NCBI GenBank assembly: GCA_024278035.1
Contig: JAJRUA010000036.1
Location: 1-8,308, forward strand
Direction of reading: 5' to 3'
DNA: 8,308 nt
Origin: Planctomycetota bacterium
GTDB taxonomy: Bacteria > Planctomycetota > Planctomycetia > Pirellulales > Lacipirellulaceae
Position numbers and translations under genes: made by a program. Numbering within the stretch: position 1 is the stretch's first letter; each line of letters opens with the position of its first letter. The notes under the pieces are model-generated. The model ran no database searches. It had not been told where the DNA came from and saw nothing but the letters and a program-made list of their open reading frames with translations. This document shows positions 1-6,347 of the stretch, piece after piece.

Positions 1-1227
1 CAAGTTGTGCGGCCTCGTAGTTTGCCCTTGTTGACGCCGGTGGAAACCAGTCGGGGCCTGCGACATGTTTGGACAACTTTTTCTGAGGATCAAATCGATC
101 TCAACTATGGCGAGCCCATTGTGCTTGCCCGAATGTTGCGGATTCTTGTGGAGTACGCCCGCCGAGGGGCACGAATCATTCGGCTCGACGCGATTGCCTT
201 CCTTTGGAAAAAACGGGGTACCAACAGTTTGCATTTAAGCGAAACACACGAAGTGGTGAAACTCATGCGAGACGTCTTCTCATGCTTCGCGCCCCGGACG
301 CTTGTGCTGACTGAGACGAACGTGCCGCATCCGGAGAACATTGCGTATTTCGGTTCGCCTTCTGGTGAGAAGCAGTCGGACGAAGCGCAGATGGTGTATC
401 AGTTCAGCCTGCCCCCTTTGCTACTTGAAGCGTTCTTGAGCGGCGAGGCGTCGGCGATCAACGAATGGCTCCGCCATCTTTCTCCGCCCCCCTCCGGTTG
501 CACGTTCTTTAATTTCACCGCGTCGCACGATGGCATTGGTGTGCGCCCGCTCGAAGGGCTTCTTTCAGCCGATCGCTTGGAGCGGTTGGTCGAGGCGGTG
601 AAGACCCGTGGAGGCAGAGTCAACACACGCCGCCAAGCCGACGGGACCGACACGCCGTACGAATTGTGTATCACCTACTTCAGTGCGTTACGGCCTGACC
701 AGCCAGATGAGCAGCTTCATATTCGCCGGTTCCTCGCTTCGCAGGCGGTGATGCTGTCACTCCAGGGAATGCCGGCCGTTTATTTCCACAGCCTTGTGGG
801 AACGCCTAACGACGAGGTGGGAGCCGATGAAAGTGGCGTCCCTCGCCGAATCAATCGCCGTAAGTACGCCGTGAGTGAACTAGATTCCCTCTTGGCCGAT
901 GCGGCTACAACCGAACGGAAAATCTTTGACAGCTACCAGAACTTACTTGCCAAGCGGATTGCCGAACCGGCGTTCCATCCCGATGCGGAGCAGCGGATCG
1001 TCAAAATGGACTCGCCCGAAGTGCTGGCCTTTGAGCGAATGGGTATTGAAGGGGATCGGCGCGTGCTGGTGCTGGTGAACTTTGCCGAGAATCCAAAAAC
1101 GGTTCTTCGCCCCGAGGCTTTTCAAGGTATGGTAACGGATTTAATTGCCGACGAGGAGTTCGGCGAAGGAAAGTCTCTAACGCTATCCGCAGGGCAAGCG
1201 GTGTGGCTTGCGGCACCGGGAGTGTAG
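1..1227 (+). CDS. GH13_18 sugar phosphorylase, probably glucosylglycerate phosphorylase (5' end missing)
   Basis: The frame is open from the first base of the window, so this is the C-terminal ~408 residues of a protein that in this family is usually near 570-580 residues; the N-terminal part of the (beta/alpha)8 barrel lies upstream. Numbered from the GTG at 7, the retaining GH13 catalytic set is visible: nucleophile Asp61 in IIRLDAIAFLWK, acid/base Glu103 in LVLTETN, and transition-state Asp175 in ASHDGIG. Further family hallmarks are SLQGMPAVYFHSLVGT and RRINRRKY. The HDGIGVRPLEG loop differs from the sucrose phosphorylase form (THDGIGVID) and resembles the YcjM/glucosylglycerate phosphorylase group. 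Such enzymes reversibly phosphorolyse an alpha-glucoside to glucose 1-phosphate in the cytoplasm. The adjacent GpgS-like transferase supports glucosylglycerate as substrate. Family membership is firm; substrate is inferred, and sucrose or another glucoside remains possible. Confidence 0.88.
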   Translation, partial: QVVRPRSLPLLTPVETSRGLRHVWTTFSEDQIDLNYGEPIVLARMLRILVEYARRGARIIRLDAIAFLWKKRGTNSLHLSETHEVVKLMRDVFSCFAPRTLVLTETNVPHPENIAYFGSPSGEKQSDEAQMVYQFSLPPLLLEAFLSGEASAINEWLRHLSPPPSGCTFFNFTASHDGIGVRPLEGLLSADRLERLVEAVKTRGGRVNTRRQADGTDTPYELCITYFSALRPDQPDEQLHIRRFLASQAVMLSLQGMPAVYFHSLVGTPNDEVGADESGVPRRINRRKYAVSELDSLLADAATTERKIFDSYQNLLAKRIAEPAFHPDAEQRIVKMDSPEVLAFERMGIEGDRRVLVLVNFAENPKTVLRPEAFQGMVTDLIADEEFGEGKSLTLSAGQAVWLAAPGV

Positions 1228-1232
1228 AATCC

Positions 1233-1306
1233 GTGAGAGCCGTGTCGTCCCCGACCACGGCAAGCTGTGCCTAAATCGCCGTGGTCGGGGACGACACGGC
1301 TCTCAC
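1233..1306. repeat. Perfect 29-bp inverted repeat (REP/palindromic element) between two genes
   Basis: Bases 1233-1261 are exactly the reverse complement of 1278-1306, leaving a 16-base loop. The left arm begins five bases after the TAG stop of the phosphorylase and the right arm ends 23 bases before the likely GTG start of the transferase, so the element fills most of the gap. The arms are GC-rich (core CCGTGGTCGGGGACGAC). In RNA it would form a very stable hairpin; CGCTTTT follows on the + strand, so it might also act as a terminator or attenuator between the genes. It looks like an intergenic palindromic repeat of the REP type. I believe similar hairpins recur in planctomycete genomes, but that is from memory and was not searched. 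Confidence 0.9.
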
Positions 1307-1329
1307 CGCTTTTAATCCCCGCAGCTCCC

Positions 1330-2553
1330 GTGCCTGATTTTGCTCAACGCGGTCCGCTTACCACGCTCCACGATCTTGGAACGGTTGGCCATGACCAATT
1401 GGTGAAAATGCTCCGCAAGTCGGTCGAAAGGTACCCGATTGGCTTGGTCCTGCCGATCACGGCGTCCGACATGCGTGCGCCGGCGTTTGAGAACATCGTT
1501 CAACAACTGGGAAAGGCGGATTATCTCGACACGTCGGTCGTGGTGCTCAACCGTGCCGAATCTGTAGAGGATTATCGTGAGGCGGTCGAGCGCATTGCGC
1601 CAATGGGGCCGAATGCCCGAGTCTTGTGGACCGACGGACCGCGCGGTGTGGCGGCGCTCAAGGAGTTGAGTGAGGCCGGGTTCAATGTCTCGCAGCCAGG
1701 CAAAGGGCGGGCCGTCTGGTGTGCGTTTGGCTATTTGCTTGCCGATCCTCGGGTCAAGGCGTTCGTCCTGCAAGATGGCGATATCGTCAACTACGATACC
1801 GACATGCTTGTACGACTTTGCCTGCCGATGGCCCACCCCGGCATGGACTTTGATTTCTGCAAAGCGTACTACGCCCGGTGTACGACCAAAATGCATGGCC
1901 GTGTCGTTCGGTTATTGGTCGTGCCGTTGGTGCGGGCGCTCATCTCGGTGATGGGGACCGATCCCTACTTGGTCTTCCTGCGGAGTTTTCGCTACCCGCT
2001 TGCCGGAGAGTTTGCGGTGACTTCGACCCTTGCGCGATCGAACCGCATCCCGTGCAACTGGGGTCTTGAGATGGGGACGCTCGCCGAGGTATTCCGCAAC
2101 ACATCGCCCAAGCGGGTAGCCCAGGTGGATATTGCTCGCCTTTACGATCACAAACACCAAGAAATGAGCCTGGACGACGACAGCCGCGGCTTGATGAAGA
2201 TGGCAAGTGACATTCTGGCGAACCTTATTCGGACACTCACCAGCCGCGGCATGGTCTTCGGCAAAGGGCATTTCATTTCACTACGGGCAGCCTACTTGCG
2301 ACTCGCCCAAGATGCCGTGCGGCAGTACCACGCCGACTCGATCATGAACGGCCTTGATTACGACAGGCACAATGAAGAGCAGGCGATCGAAGCGTTTGCA
2401 GAGTTAATCACCAAGACGGGCGACCGGGTGTACGACGATCCCTCGGGGGCCCCTTCGCTGCCCACATGGACACGGGTGGTAACGGCGTTACCCGATTTCC
2501 CTCAGCGTTTGAGGCAGATCGCAGAAGAAGATTTTGATGAGTATCGGCCGTGA
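1330..2553 (+). CDS. GT81-like retaining glycosyltransferase, candidate glucosyl-3-phosphoglycerate synthase
   Basis: Predicted to move a sugar from a nucleotide-sugar donor to 3-phosphoglycerate or glycerate in the cytoplasm, the first step of glucosylglycerate-type solute synthesis. From the start chosen here the protein has 407 residues. Visible motifs are GPLTTLHDL near residue 8, LVLPITASDM near 39, WTDGPR near 100, the donor loop PGKGR near 123-127, the metal-binding DGD at 149-151 in VLQDGDIVNYD, FRYPLAGEF near 220, NWGLEMG near 243 and YDHKHQ near 272. The longer reading from GTG at 1267 adds 21 residues encoded mostly by the inverted repeat. Remembered relatives begin M-x-D-F-x-Q-x-G-x-ITTLH, which matches MPDFAQRGPLTTLHDL from GTG 1330. 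No good Shine-Dalgarno precedes either start. The phosphorylase upstream is co-oriented and 102 bp away. The family call is fairly sure; donor and acceptor are not. Confidence 0.85.
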   Translation: MPDFAQRGPLTTLHDLGTVGHDQLVKMLRKSVERYPIGLVLPITASDMRAPAFENIVQQLGKADYLDTSVVVLNRAESVEDYREAVERIAPMGPNARVLWTDGPRGVAALKELSEAGFNVSQPGKGRAVWCAFGYLLADPRVKAFVLQDGDIVNYDTDMLVRLCLPMAHPGMDFDFCKAYYARCTTKMHGRVVRLLVVPLVRALISVMGTDPYLVFLRSFRYPLAGEFAVTSTLARSNRIPCNWGLEMGTLAEVFRNTSPKRVAQVDIARLYDHKHQEMSLDDDSRGLMKMASDILANLIRTLTSRGMVFGKGHFISLRAAYLRLAQDAVRQYHADSIMNGLDYDRHNEEQAIEAFAELITKTGDRVYDDPSGAPSLPTWTRVVTALPDFPQRLRQIAEEDFDEYRP

Positions 2554-2572
2554 CTTGCATTTCCGTCAGCAC

Positions 2573-2633
2573 AAAGAAAGAAAGCCGGAAAGCAGGGCAA
2601 ATTACGAATGCCCCACTTCCGGCCTATTTCTTT
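2573..2633. terminator. Bidirectional terminator between convergent genes
   Basis: An interrupted hairpin lies in the 106-bp gap between the transferase stop and the stop of the opposite gene. Three nested stem blocks pair: AAAGAAA 2573-2579 with TTTCTTT 2627-2633, GCCGGAA 2584-2590 with TTCCGGC 2617-2623, and GGGCA 2595-2599 with TGCCC 2610-2614. The A/T flanks give a U-rich tract after the GC stem in both directions, so it can end both transcripts. Confidence 0.75.
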
Positions 2634-2659
2634 ATTTTCCTCTGTTCTCGAAGCCGTCA

Positions 2660-3253
2660 CTACGCCCTTGCAACCAGTCGCCGTTGGCTGGCAAGAAGCA
2701 CCAAGCCTATCGCGGCAAAGGCAACACTCGCCGGTTCAGGAACCGGAACCGCGGTGAAGCTGACGGTGCCTACGGATGTGAAAGCCAGTTCCCCACCTGA
2801 CGTCGCTACCCCTATGAACTGCCCAGAAAATAGCGTCGGAGTGGTTTCGACAACCGGTCCAATTGCGCCATCAAGGCCGTAACCAACAAGAACCGGTTCT
2901 TGCAAAGTAAGCCAGTTGTCTGCTAGATCCTCTCCCAAGCCCCCAAATCCGTTCGCCCCGGCGCTCACCCAAGAATGGACGGGAGTCGTAATCGAAAATA
3001 TCCCCAGTCCATCGATCTCAATTTGCGTCGATAGATGCGGGTTCCTTAGCGGTGGGTTGGTAGAAATAGGCCAAGGTGCAATGTTGACCGTGTCAGCAGC
3101 CCCTGTGATCGTAAAGGCTGCGTTCGTAAATGTTGCCCCATCAAGGGTGCCTGTTCCCGTACCACTGTAGATGTAGGTGATCGGGGCGGCTTGTGCCGAG
3201 GTGCAGGCTGCTAAGCCCACCACTAGGCAGCCGAGTAGTTGAAATAATCGCAT
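2660..3253 (-). CDS. Secreted PEP-CTERM protein of unknown function
   Basis: A 197-residue exported protein. The start at 3253 is chosen because a clear Shine-Dalgarno (GAGAGGAGA) ends about nine bases upstream and a signal peptide follows at once (MRLFQLLGCLVVGLAAC, then AQA near 20-22). A longer reading from 3319 would put 22 residues before the signal peptide and is unlikely. The mature part is rich in Gly, Thr and hydrophobic residues, typical of beta-sheet surface proteins; no catalytic motif is recognisable. The C-terminus is a PEP-CTERM signal: VPEP at 171-174, a hydrophobic helix (SVAFAAIGLVLLA) and a basic tail (RRLVARA). In known systems an exosortase recognises this tail after export. 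LAAC at 14-17 also fits a lipobox, so lipidation at Cys17 is an alternative. It lies downstream of the other PEP-CTERM gene, but a terminator separates them. Confidence 0.85.
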   Translation of the reverse strand: MRLFQLLGCLVVGLAACTSAQAAPITYIYSGTGTGTLDGATFTNAAFTITGAADTVNIAPWPISTNPPLRNPHLSTQIEIDGLGIFSITTPVHSWVSAGANGFGGLGEDLADNWLTLQEPVLVGYGLDGAIGPVVETTPTLFSGQFIGVATSGGELAFTSVGTVSFTAVPVPEPASVAFAAIGLVLLASQRRLVARA

Positions 3254-3453
3254 TAGTACGCATCTCCTCTCAGTAAATAAAGAAAAAAACGGGCCGCCTG
3301 TCCAAAAAAACGTGCCCAACCTCTGCCCATAGAACGCGACAGCCTGAGCAACAGGAATCGATACCGAAGCGATCTATTATTAAACAGCGATTGAGCGTGC
3401 CATAATGTAGGGCAAACGAGGGGCAATAGGCAAGGAGGGATTCTTCTCGCCCC

Positions 3454-3498
3454 AAAAAACCCGGCTCCACCCTGGAATTATCAGAAGGCGAAGCCGGG
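3454..3498 (-). terminator. Rho-independent terminator of the glycoside hydrolase gene
   Basis: On the - strand CCCGGCT (3498-3492) pairs with AGCCGGG (3466-3460) across a 25-base loop, and six T follow immediately (3459-3454). It lies 28 bases past the stop codon of the hydrolase, so the downstream PEP-CTERM gene probably has its own promoter in 3254-3453. I saw no convincing -35/-10 pair in that stretch. Confidence 0.8.
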
Positions 3499-3525
3499 AC
3501 TGGTCATCTCTCGCAGGCAGCCGAC

Positions 3526-5301
3526 TCAGCGTAATCGTTGTTTTCGACTCCACAGCGTGAGGCCAGCCATCGCCGCTAACCAAACAGCCGACGGTTCGGG
3601 AATCGAATTCGCTCCGCCATAGTTTGCGTCTTTTAATGCGACGCGGTCGAGGTACACCCTTGCATCATCCGAGCCGGACCAGCTCCCAGCAAAGCCAAGA
3701 TAAAAATTGGCCGACGAAATACCAGGCGTTAGATCAAACGCGCTTAACGGAACCTCAACCCGAATTGTCTGATTGGTGGGACCACTAATATCCGCAAACG
3801 AATACTCCTGGCTCCAGCCATCAAGATTCGTATCGAAGGCAAGATGCAAACCCAAGGAGGAAAGGTTCGCAGGCAAGTCCGAGGCTACGTAGGTAACGTC
3901 AATTTGGAGAATATAATCGCCGATGTCGTCATTCAGTGCATCCTGTAAGGCCGCGAGCTGCGAGCCGCTCATATCGACTCGAGCGTCCCAGGTCCAAGCC
4001 GAAGTCGGCTTGTCAACGGCAAGACTGGAGCTTTCATTCGTGTTTCCTGGACCGCTGACCCGAGTCAAAACGCTGTCGGGCTCCGAGCCGATATTCGGAT
4101 AGTAGAATCCCTGTTTTCCGTTTTCAAAACTATAGAGAACCTGTGTCGGTGTCCCCGGATTGGAAACAAAACTGGACAACCATTGCGTTGTTTGAACATT
4201 ATTGGAATGAGGCTCGGAACCACTGACCCCCATGTCCCAGAGATTGCCGCCTGTGCCCGGCATCCCCCAGTTCCAAATGTTGGCGGAAGTCACCTGCCCT
4301 TTCGACTGGCGTTCATCCAAGGCCCGCATAAGGCCTTCGTAGGCCATGTTTTGTTCGTCCCGATCAACCCATCCACTCGAATTCTCGGGCGTGACCGACG
4401 TCCGGTTGTAGGGCAGGTAGCCCACCTCGGTGAACTCCACTGGCAAGCCACTGCCTCCTTGGCGAGCCGCAGCAAACGGAAGAATATCGTTGTCCAGCTT
4501 GTTATTCCATGCCGCTTCCACTTGGTTGATGAAATTCTGATTGGGGTAGGAACCCGAATTATTAGCTTGCGAGTTGGTCAGCATTCCCTGGAAGTAAGCA
4601 TCGATGCCGATGTAGTCAATCGCCGGATTCTCCCAGATGGTACTTGTAAGATTGGCGTTCTTAAAATTATCCCAATTGGCAGCGTACCCGAGGGAACCGC
4701 TAAATTTATTATTGACGGCACTAATGACCGAACTCCACTTCGAGTTGTTACCGCTGTTCTGCGTGATGGCTTTGAGTTCGCTTCCCACGGTCATGGCGTC
4801 GGCACCGTTGGCCTGAGCAACTTGGGCCACATCGACGAGATAGTCCTCGTAGTCATTCCAAAAAGTATTCGACTCGCTACTGCCGGGCGTTGGGTTGTAG
4901 TTGCCTCGCCACGTGGTGAAATTCTTGGGTTCAACAAACGGATTAACCGTCACCCGCATCCCTAGTGATTTTGCCCTGGAAATTCCAGCAGCGATGCTGC
5001 TTAGCTCAGGCCCCTTAGAAGAGGTCGTTGCGATGGAACCCGTGCCCAACGTGACATAGCGTACGGGGATGATCGCAACCTCGCTAAAGCCGGCGTCGTA
5101 GACCGATTGGACGGCGTTTTCCCAGACCGAATTGCCAGAACTACCAAAGTTTCCCCAAGAAATTAGATTGAATCCGACATTTGTGTCGGTACCGACTTGG
5201 TAAATCGTCTTGTCCGACGCCTCCGCCGACAAGCCGGGGTGCCACAAGGCAAATCCCATCGCAGCAATCAACAAGGGTAGATGTTTCGAGAGAATCATCA
5301 T
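3526..5301 (-). CDS. Secreted PEP-CTERM glycoside hydrolase, GH113/beta-mannanase-like, with C-terminal beta-rich domain
   Basis: 591 residues. A signal peptide spans about 1-26 (LPLLIAAMGFALW, cleavage near LSA/E). Residues ~40-380 form a TIM-barrel hydrolase: GFNLISWGN near 43, MRVTVNPFVEP near 115, Glu175 in MTVGSELKAI as probable acid/base, DYIGIDAYF near 229, Glu292 in FTEVGYLP as probable nucleophile, and ANIWNWGMPG near 340. The VGSEL/IGIDAYF/EVGY pattern is that of GH113, whose known members are retaining beta-mannanases. Residues ~388-560, starting VLYSFENGKQGF, look like a beta-sandwich carbohydrate-binding domain. The end is PEP-CTERM: SIPEP at 566-570, a hydrophobic helix and the basic tail RKQRLR. 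GGAGT lies six bases before the ATG, supporting this start; a second ATG follows directly. The likely role is polysaccharide cleavage at the cell surface. The hydrolase fold is well supported; mannan as substrate is a family-level guess. Confidence 0.87.
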   Translation of the reverse strand: MMILSKHLPLLIAAMGFALWHPGLSAEASDKTIYQVGTDTNVGFNLISWGNFGSSGNSVWENAVQSVYDAGFSEVAIIPVRYVTLGTGSIATTSSKGPELSSIAAGISRAKSLGMRVTVNPFVEPKNFTTWRGNYNPTPGSSESNTFWNDYEDYLVDVAQVAQANGADAMTVGSELKAITQNSGNNSKWSSVISAVNNKFSGSLGYAANWDNFKNANLTSTIWENPAIDYIGIDAYFQGMLTNSQANNSGSYPNQNFINQVEAAWNNKLDNDILPFAAARQGGSGLPVEFTEVGYLPYNRTSVTPENSSGWVDRDEQNMAYEGLMRALDERQSKGQVTSANIWNWGMPGTGGNLWDMGVSGSEPHSNNVQTTQWLSSFVSNPGTPTQVLYSFENGKQGFYYPNIGSEPDSVLTRVSGPGNTNESSSLAVDKPTSAWTWDARVDMSGSQLAALQDALNDDIGDYILQIDVTYVASDLPANLSSLGLHLAFDTNLDGWSQEYSFADISGPTNQTIRVEVPLSAFDLTPGISSANFYLGFAGSWSGSDDARVYLDRVALKDANYGGANSIPEPSAVWLAAMAGLTLWSRKQRLR

Positions 5302-5539
5302 GAATCAACTCCAGTAGAAGAGGAAGAAAAGAAACTCGTGAGCAGAGGTCGGAAATCGTTCTTAATTTCAGGTGATCGAAGGGGAAGCGGGGCAACTTCT
5401 TCGGTGCTTCGGGAAAAATAGGCCCTGTCTCCTTGCCTCCTGGAGACGCGGCTTGCCGCACCTTGCGAATCGTACGAGGCCTACCAAAGAAAAGAGAAGA
5501 TAAAAGAAGAGAAAGTACTTTACTAAACTGATAAAGTAC
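5302..5539 (-). other. Long 5' leader of the hydrolase gene with hairpins and a pyrimidine tract
   Basis: If transcription starts near 5539, the leader is about 238 bases. Read on the - strand it holds a 30-base tract that is all pyrimidine but one base (5515-5486), then a compact hairpin GCGGC-AA-GCCGC (5459-5448) and next to it GTCTCC/GGAGAC (5447-5442 with 5432-5427), followed by a short T run near 5416-5420. No coding region is evident. The structure could influence transcript stability or attenuation, but no known riboswitch class was recognised. Confidence 0.45.
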
Positions 5540-5541
5540 TT
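5513..5541. promoter_or_regulatory. Operator-like pair of AAGTACTT palindromes
   Basis: Bases 5513-5522 are the exact inverted repeat of 5532-5541 (AAGTACTTTA / TAAAGTACTT, nine bases between). Each arm contains the 8-bp self-palindrome AAGTACTT (5513-5520 and 5534-5541), and their centres are 21 bp apart, two helical turns. The right copy overlaps the predicted transcription start of the hydrolase. This is the layout expected for a repressor binding as paired dimers; alternatively the RNA folds into a leader hairpin. Confidence 0.6.
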
Positions 5542-5545
5542 GAAT

Positions 5546-5574
5546 GTTTTATGAAGACGGCACGGCCTTGTCAA
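5546..5574 (-). promoter_or_regulatory. Sigma-70-like promoter of the hydrolase gene
   Basis: On the - strand a perfect TTGACA -35 box (5574-5569) is followed by a 17-base spacer and TAAAAC (5551-5546), four of six matches to the -10 consensus. The predicted start is near 5539, inside the palindrome pair. The box lies about 245 bases before the start codon in the correct direction. Confidence 0.6.
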
Positions 5575-5671
5575 GTTTTCCCTTGGCATAACGTCACTGA
5601 ATCGCGGGATTTAATCCCCTTTTTGCGCACTCCCCTACTGCAATTGCTACGCTAAGCGGTCGGCAGGGAGC

Positions 5672-5722
5672 CTAGTGCTTTGTCACGGCTAATCCCCAAA
5701 TTAAGCTGTGCCCCAGCACTAG
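5672..5722. repeat. 51-bp imperfect palindrome, possible miniature mobile repeat
   Basis: The ends are perfect 8-bp inverted repeats (CTAGTGCT 5672-5679, AGCACTAG 5715-5722), and the similarity continues inward for about 22 bases per arm with a few mismatches and one gap (GTCACGGCTAAT against the complement of ATTAAGCTGTGCC). The compact form with tapering arms in an intergenic space resembles a REP or MITE-like element. No convincing target-site duplication flanks it. It lies in the 550-bp gap between the divergent hydrolase and ogt genes. Confidence 0.6.
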
Positions 5723-5800
5723 AGAGACAAGACTAAACGGCGCGTCCCAAGAACCTTCTGAAGGTGCCAGCTTTTTCAGCCGCTAGTAACCCTCCCACTG

Positions 5801-5835
5801 GGTTGGGGGGTAAGGTTCCTAGCCTCCACCCAACC
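5801..5835 (+). promoter_or_regulatory. GC-rich hairpin just upstream of ogt
   Basis: GGTTGGG (5801-5807) pairs with CCCAACC (5829-5835), ending 17 bases before the ogt ATG. A wider pairing, GAACCTT 5751-5757 with AAGGTTC 5812-5818, competes with it, so two alternative folds are possible in an ogt leader. No Shine-Dalgarno is visible between the hairpin and the ATG. The rest of 5581-5800 shows no coding region and no clear ogt promoter. Confidence 0.4.
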
Positions 5836-5852
5836 TCCCAAAATGGCCAATC

Positions 5853-6347
5853 ATGGGCGTCGCTAATTTTCCGCTGTTGGTGCAATCAATTATCGAAACG
5901 CCGCTTGGCCCGTTGAGAGTGGTTGTTGAAGACGAGAAGCTCACCCGACTCGATTTCCAGCGGGATGACTCTGAGGCTATCGGCACGAAGTCAATGGCTT
6001 TGGCCCAACTGCGCGAAGAACTCGAACGCTATTTTTCCGGCGAACGGGTCAAGTTTCGTACGCTGCTCGCTCCCCAGGGAACCCCGTTTCAGCAGACCGT
6101 TTGGAAGGCACTACGAACGATTCCCTATGGCAAGACTTGGTCGTACGCCCAACTTGCCCAGGAAATCGGCCGGCCCACCGCTTACCGTGCTGTGGCGCGG
6201 GCGAATGCGACCAACCCGATTGCGATCCTTATCCCTTGCCATCGAGTGATTGCCGCGGATGGTAAACTCTCCGGCTACGCGGGCGGTGTCGAACGAAAAC
6301 GTGGCCTGCTCGATTTAGAACAAGGGCCAGCACCACTCGACTTTTGA
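5853..6347 (+). CDS. ogt: Methylated-DNA--protein-cysteine S-methyltransferase (O6-alkylguanine repair)
   Basis: A 164-residue suicide repair protein that moves the alkyl group from O6-alkylguanine (or O4-alkylthymine) in DNA to its own cysteine. The active site IPCHRV has acceptor Cys129 and His130. Other family marks are GTPFQQTVWKAL near 76, IPYGKTWSYAQLA near 90 (winged-helix DNA-binding part), YRAVARANATNP with the probable arginine finger Arg112, and GYAGGVERKRGLLDLE near 141. The N-terminal domain (ETPLGPLRVVVEDEKLTRL) is the short Ogt type, and the length is normal for stand-alone Ogt. No Ada-type N-terminal regulatory domain is present. The start is the first in-frame ATG; a Shine-Dalgarno is missing, so initiation is weak, leaderless or elsewhere. 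It stands alone, divergent from the hydrolase and followed by a long non-coding gap. Confidence 0.95.
   Translation: MGVANFPLLVQSIIETPLGPLRVVVEDEKLTRLDFQRDDSEAIGTKSMALAQLREELERYFSGERVKFRTLLAPQGTPFQQTVWKALRTIPYGKTWSYAQLAQEIGRPTAYRAVARANATNPIAILIPCHRVIAADGKLSGYAGGVERKRGLLDLEQGPAPLDF

Noticed and set aside
1312..1896. 194-residue reading frame on the - strand opposite the glycosyltransferase
   Set aside because: It is a shadow of a well-supported gene; the protein shows no recognisable motif and its start has no ribosome site.
3254..3319. Longer start for the small PEP-CTERM protein
   Set aside because: It would put 22 residues before a normal signal peptide and ignore the strong GAGAGGAGA ribosome site before 3253.
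4183..4965. 260-residue + strand reading frame inside the hydrolase gene
   Set aside because: Long only because of codon use on the opposite strand; the hydrolase frame carries catalytic motifs, signal peptide and sorting tail, and this one carries none.
5607..5624. GGGATTTAATCCC plus T run as a terminator
   Set aside because: The palindrome has no room for a loop, and no + strand gene ends upstream of it.
5799..5815. G-quadruplex (GGG-TT-GGGGGG-T-AAGG)
   Set aside because: The fourth G-run has only two bases, and the complementary CCCAACC nearby makes an ordinary hairpin more likely.
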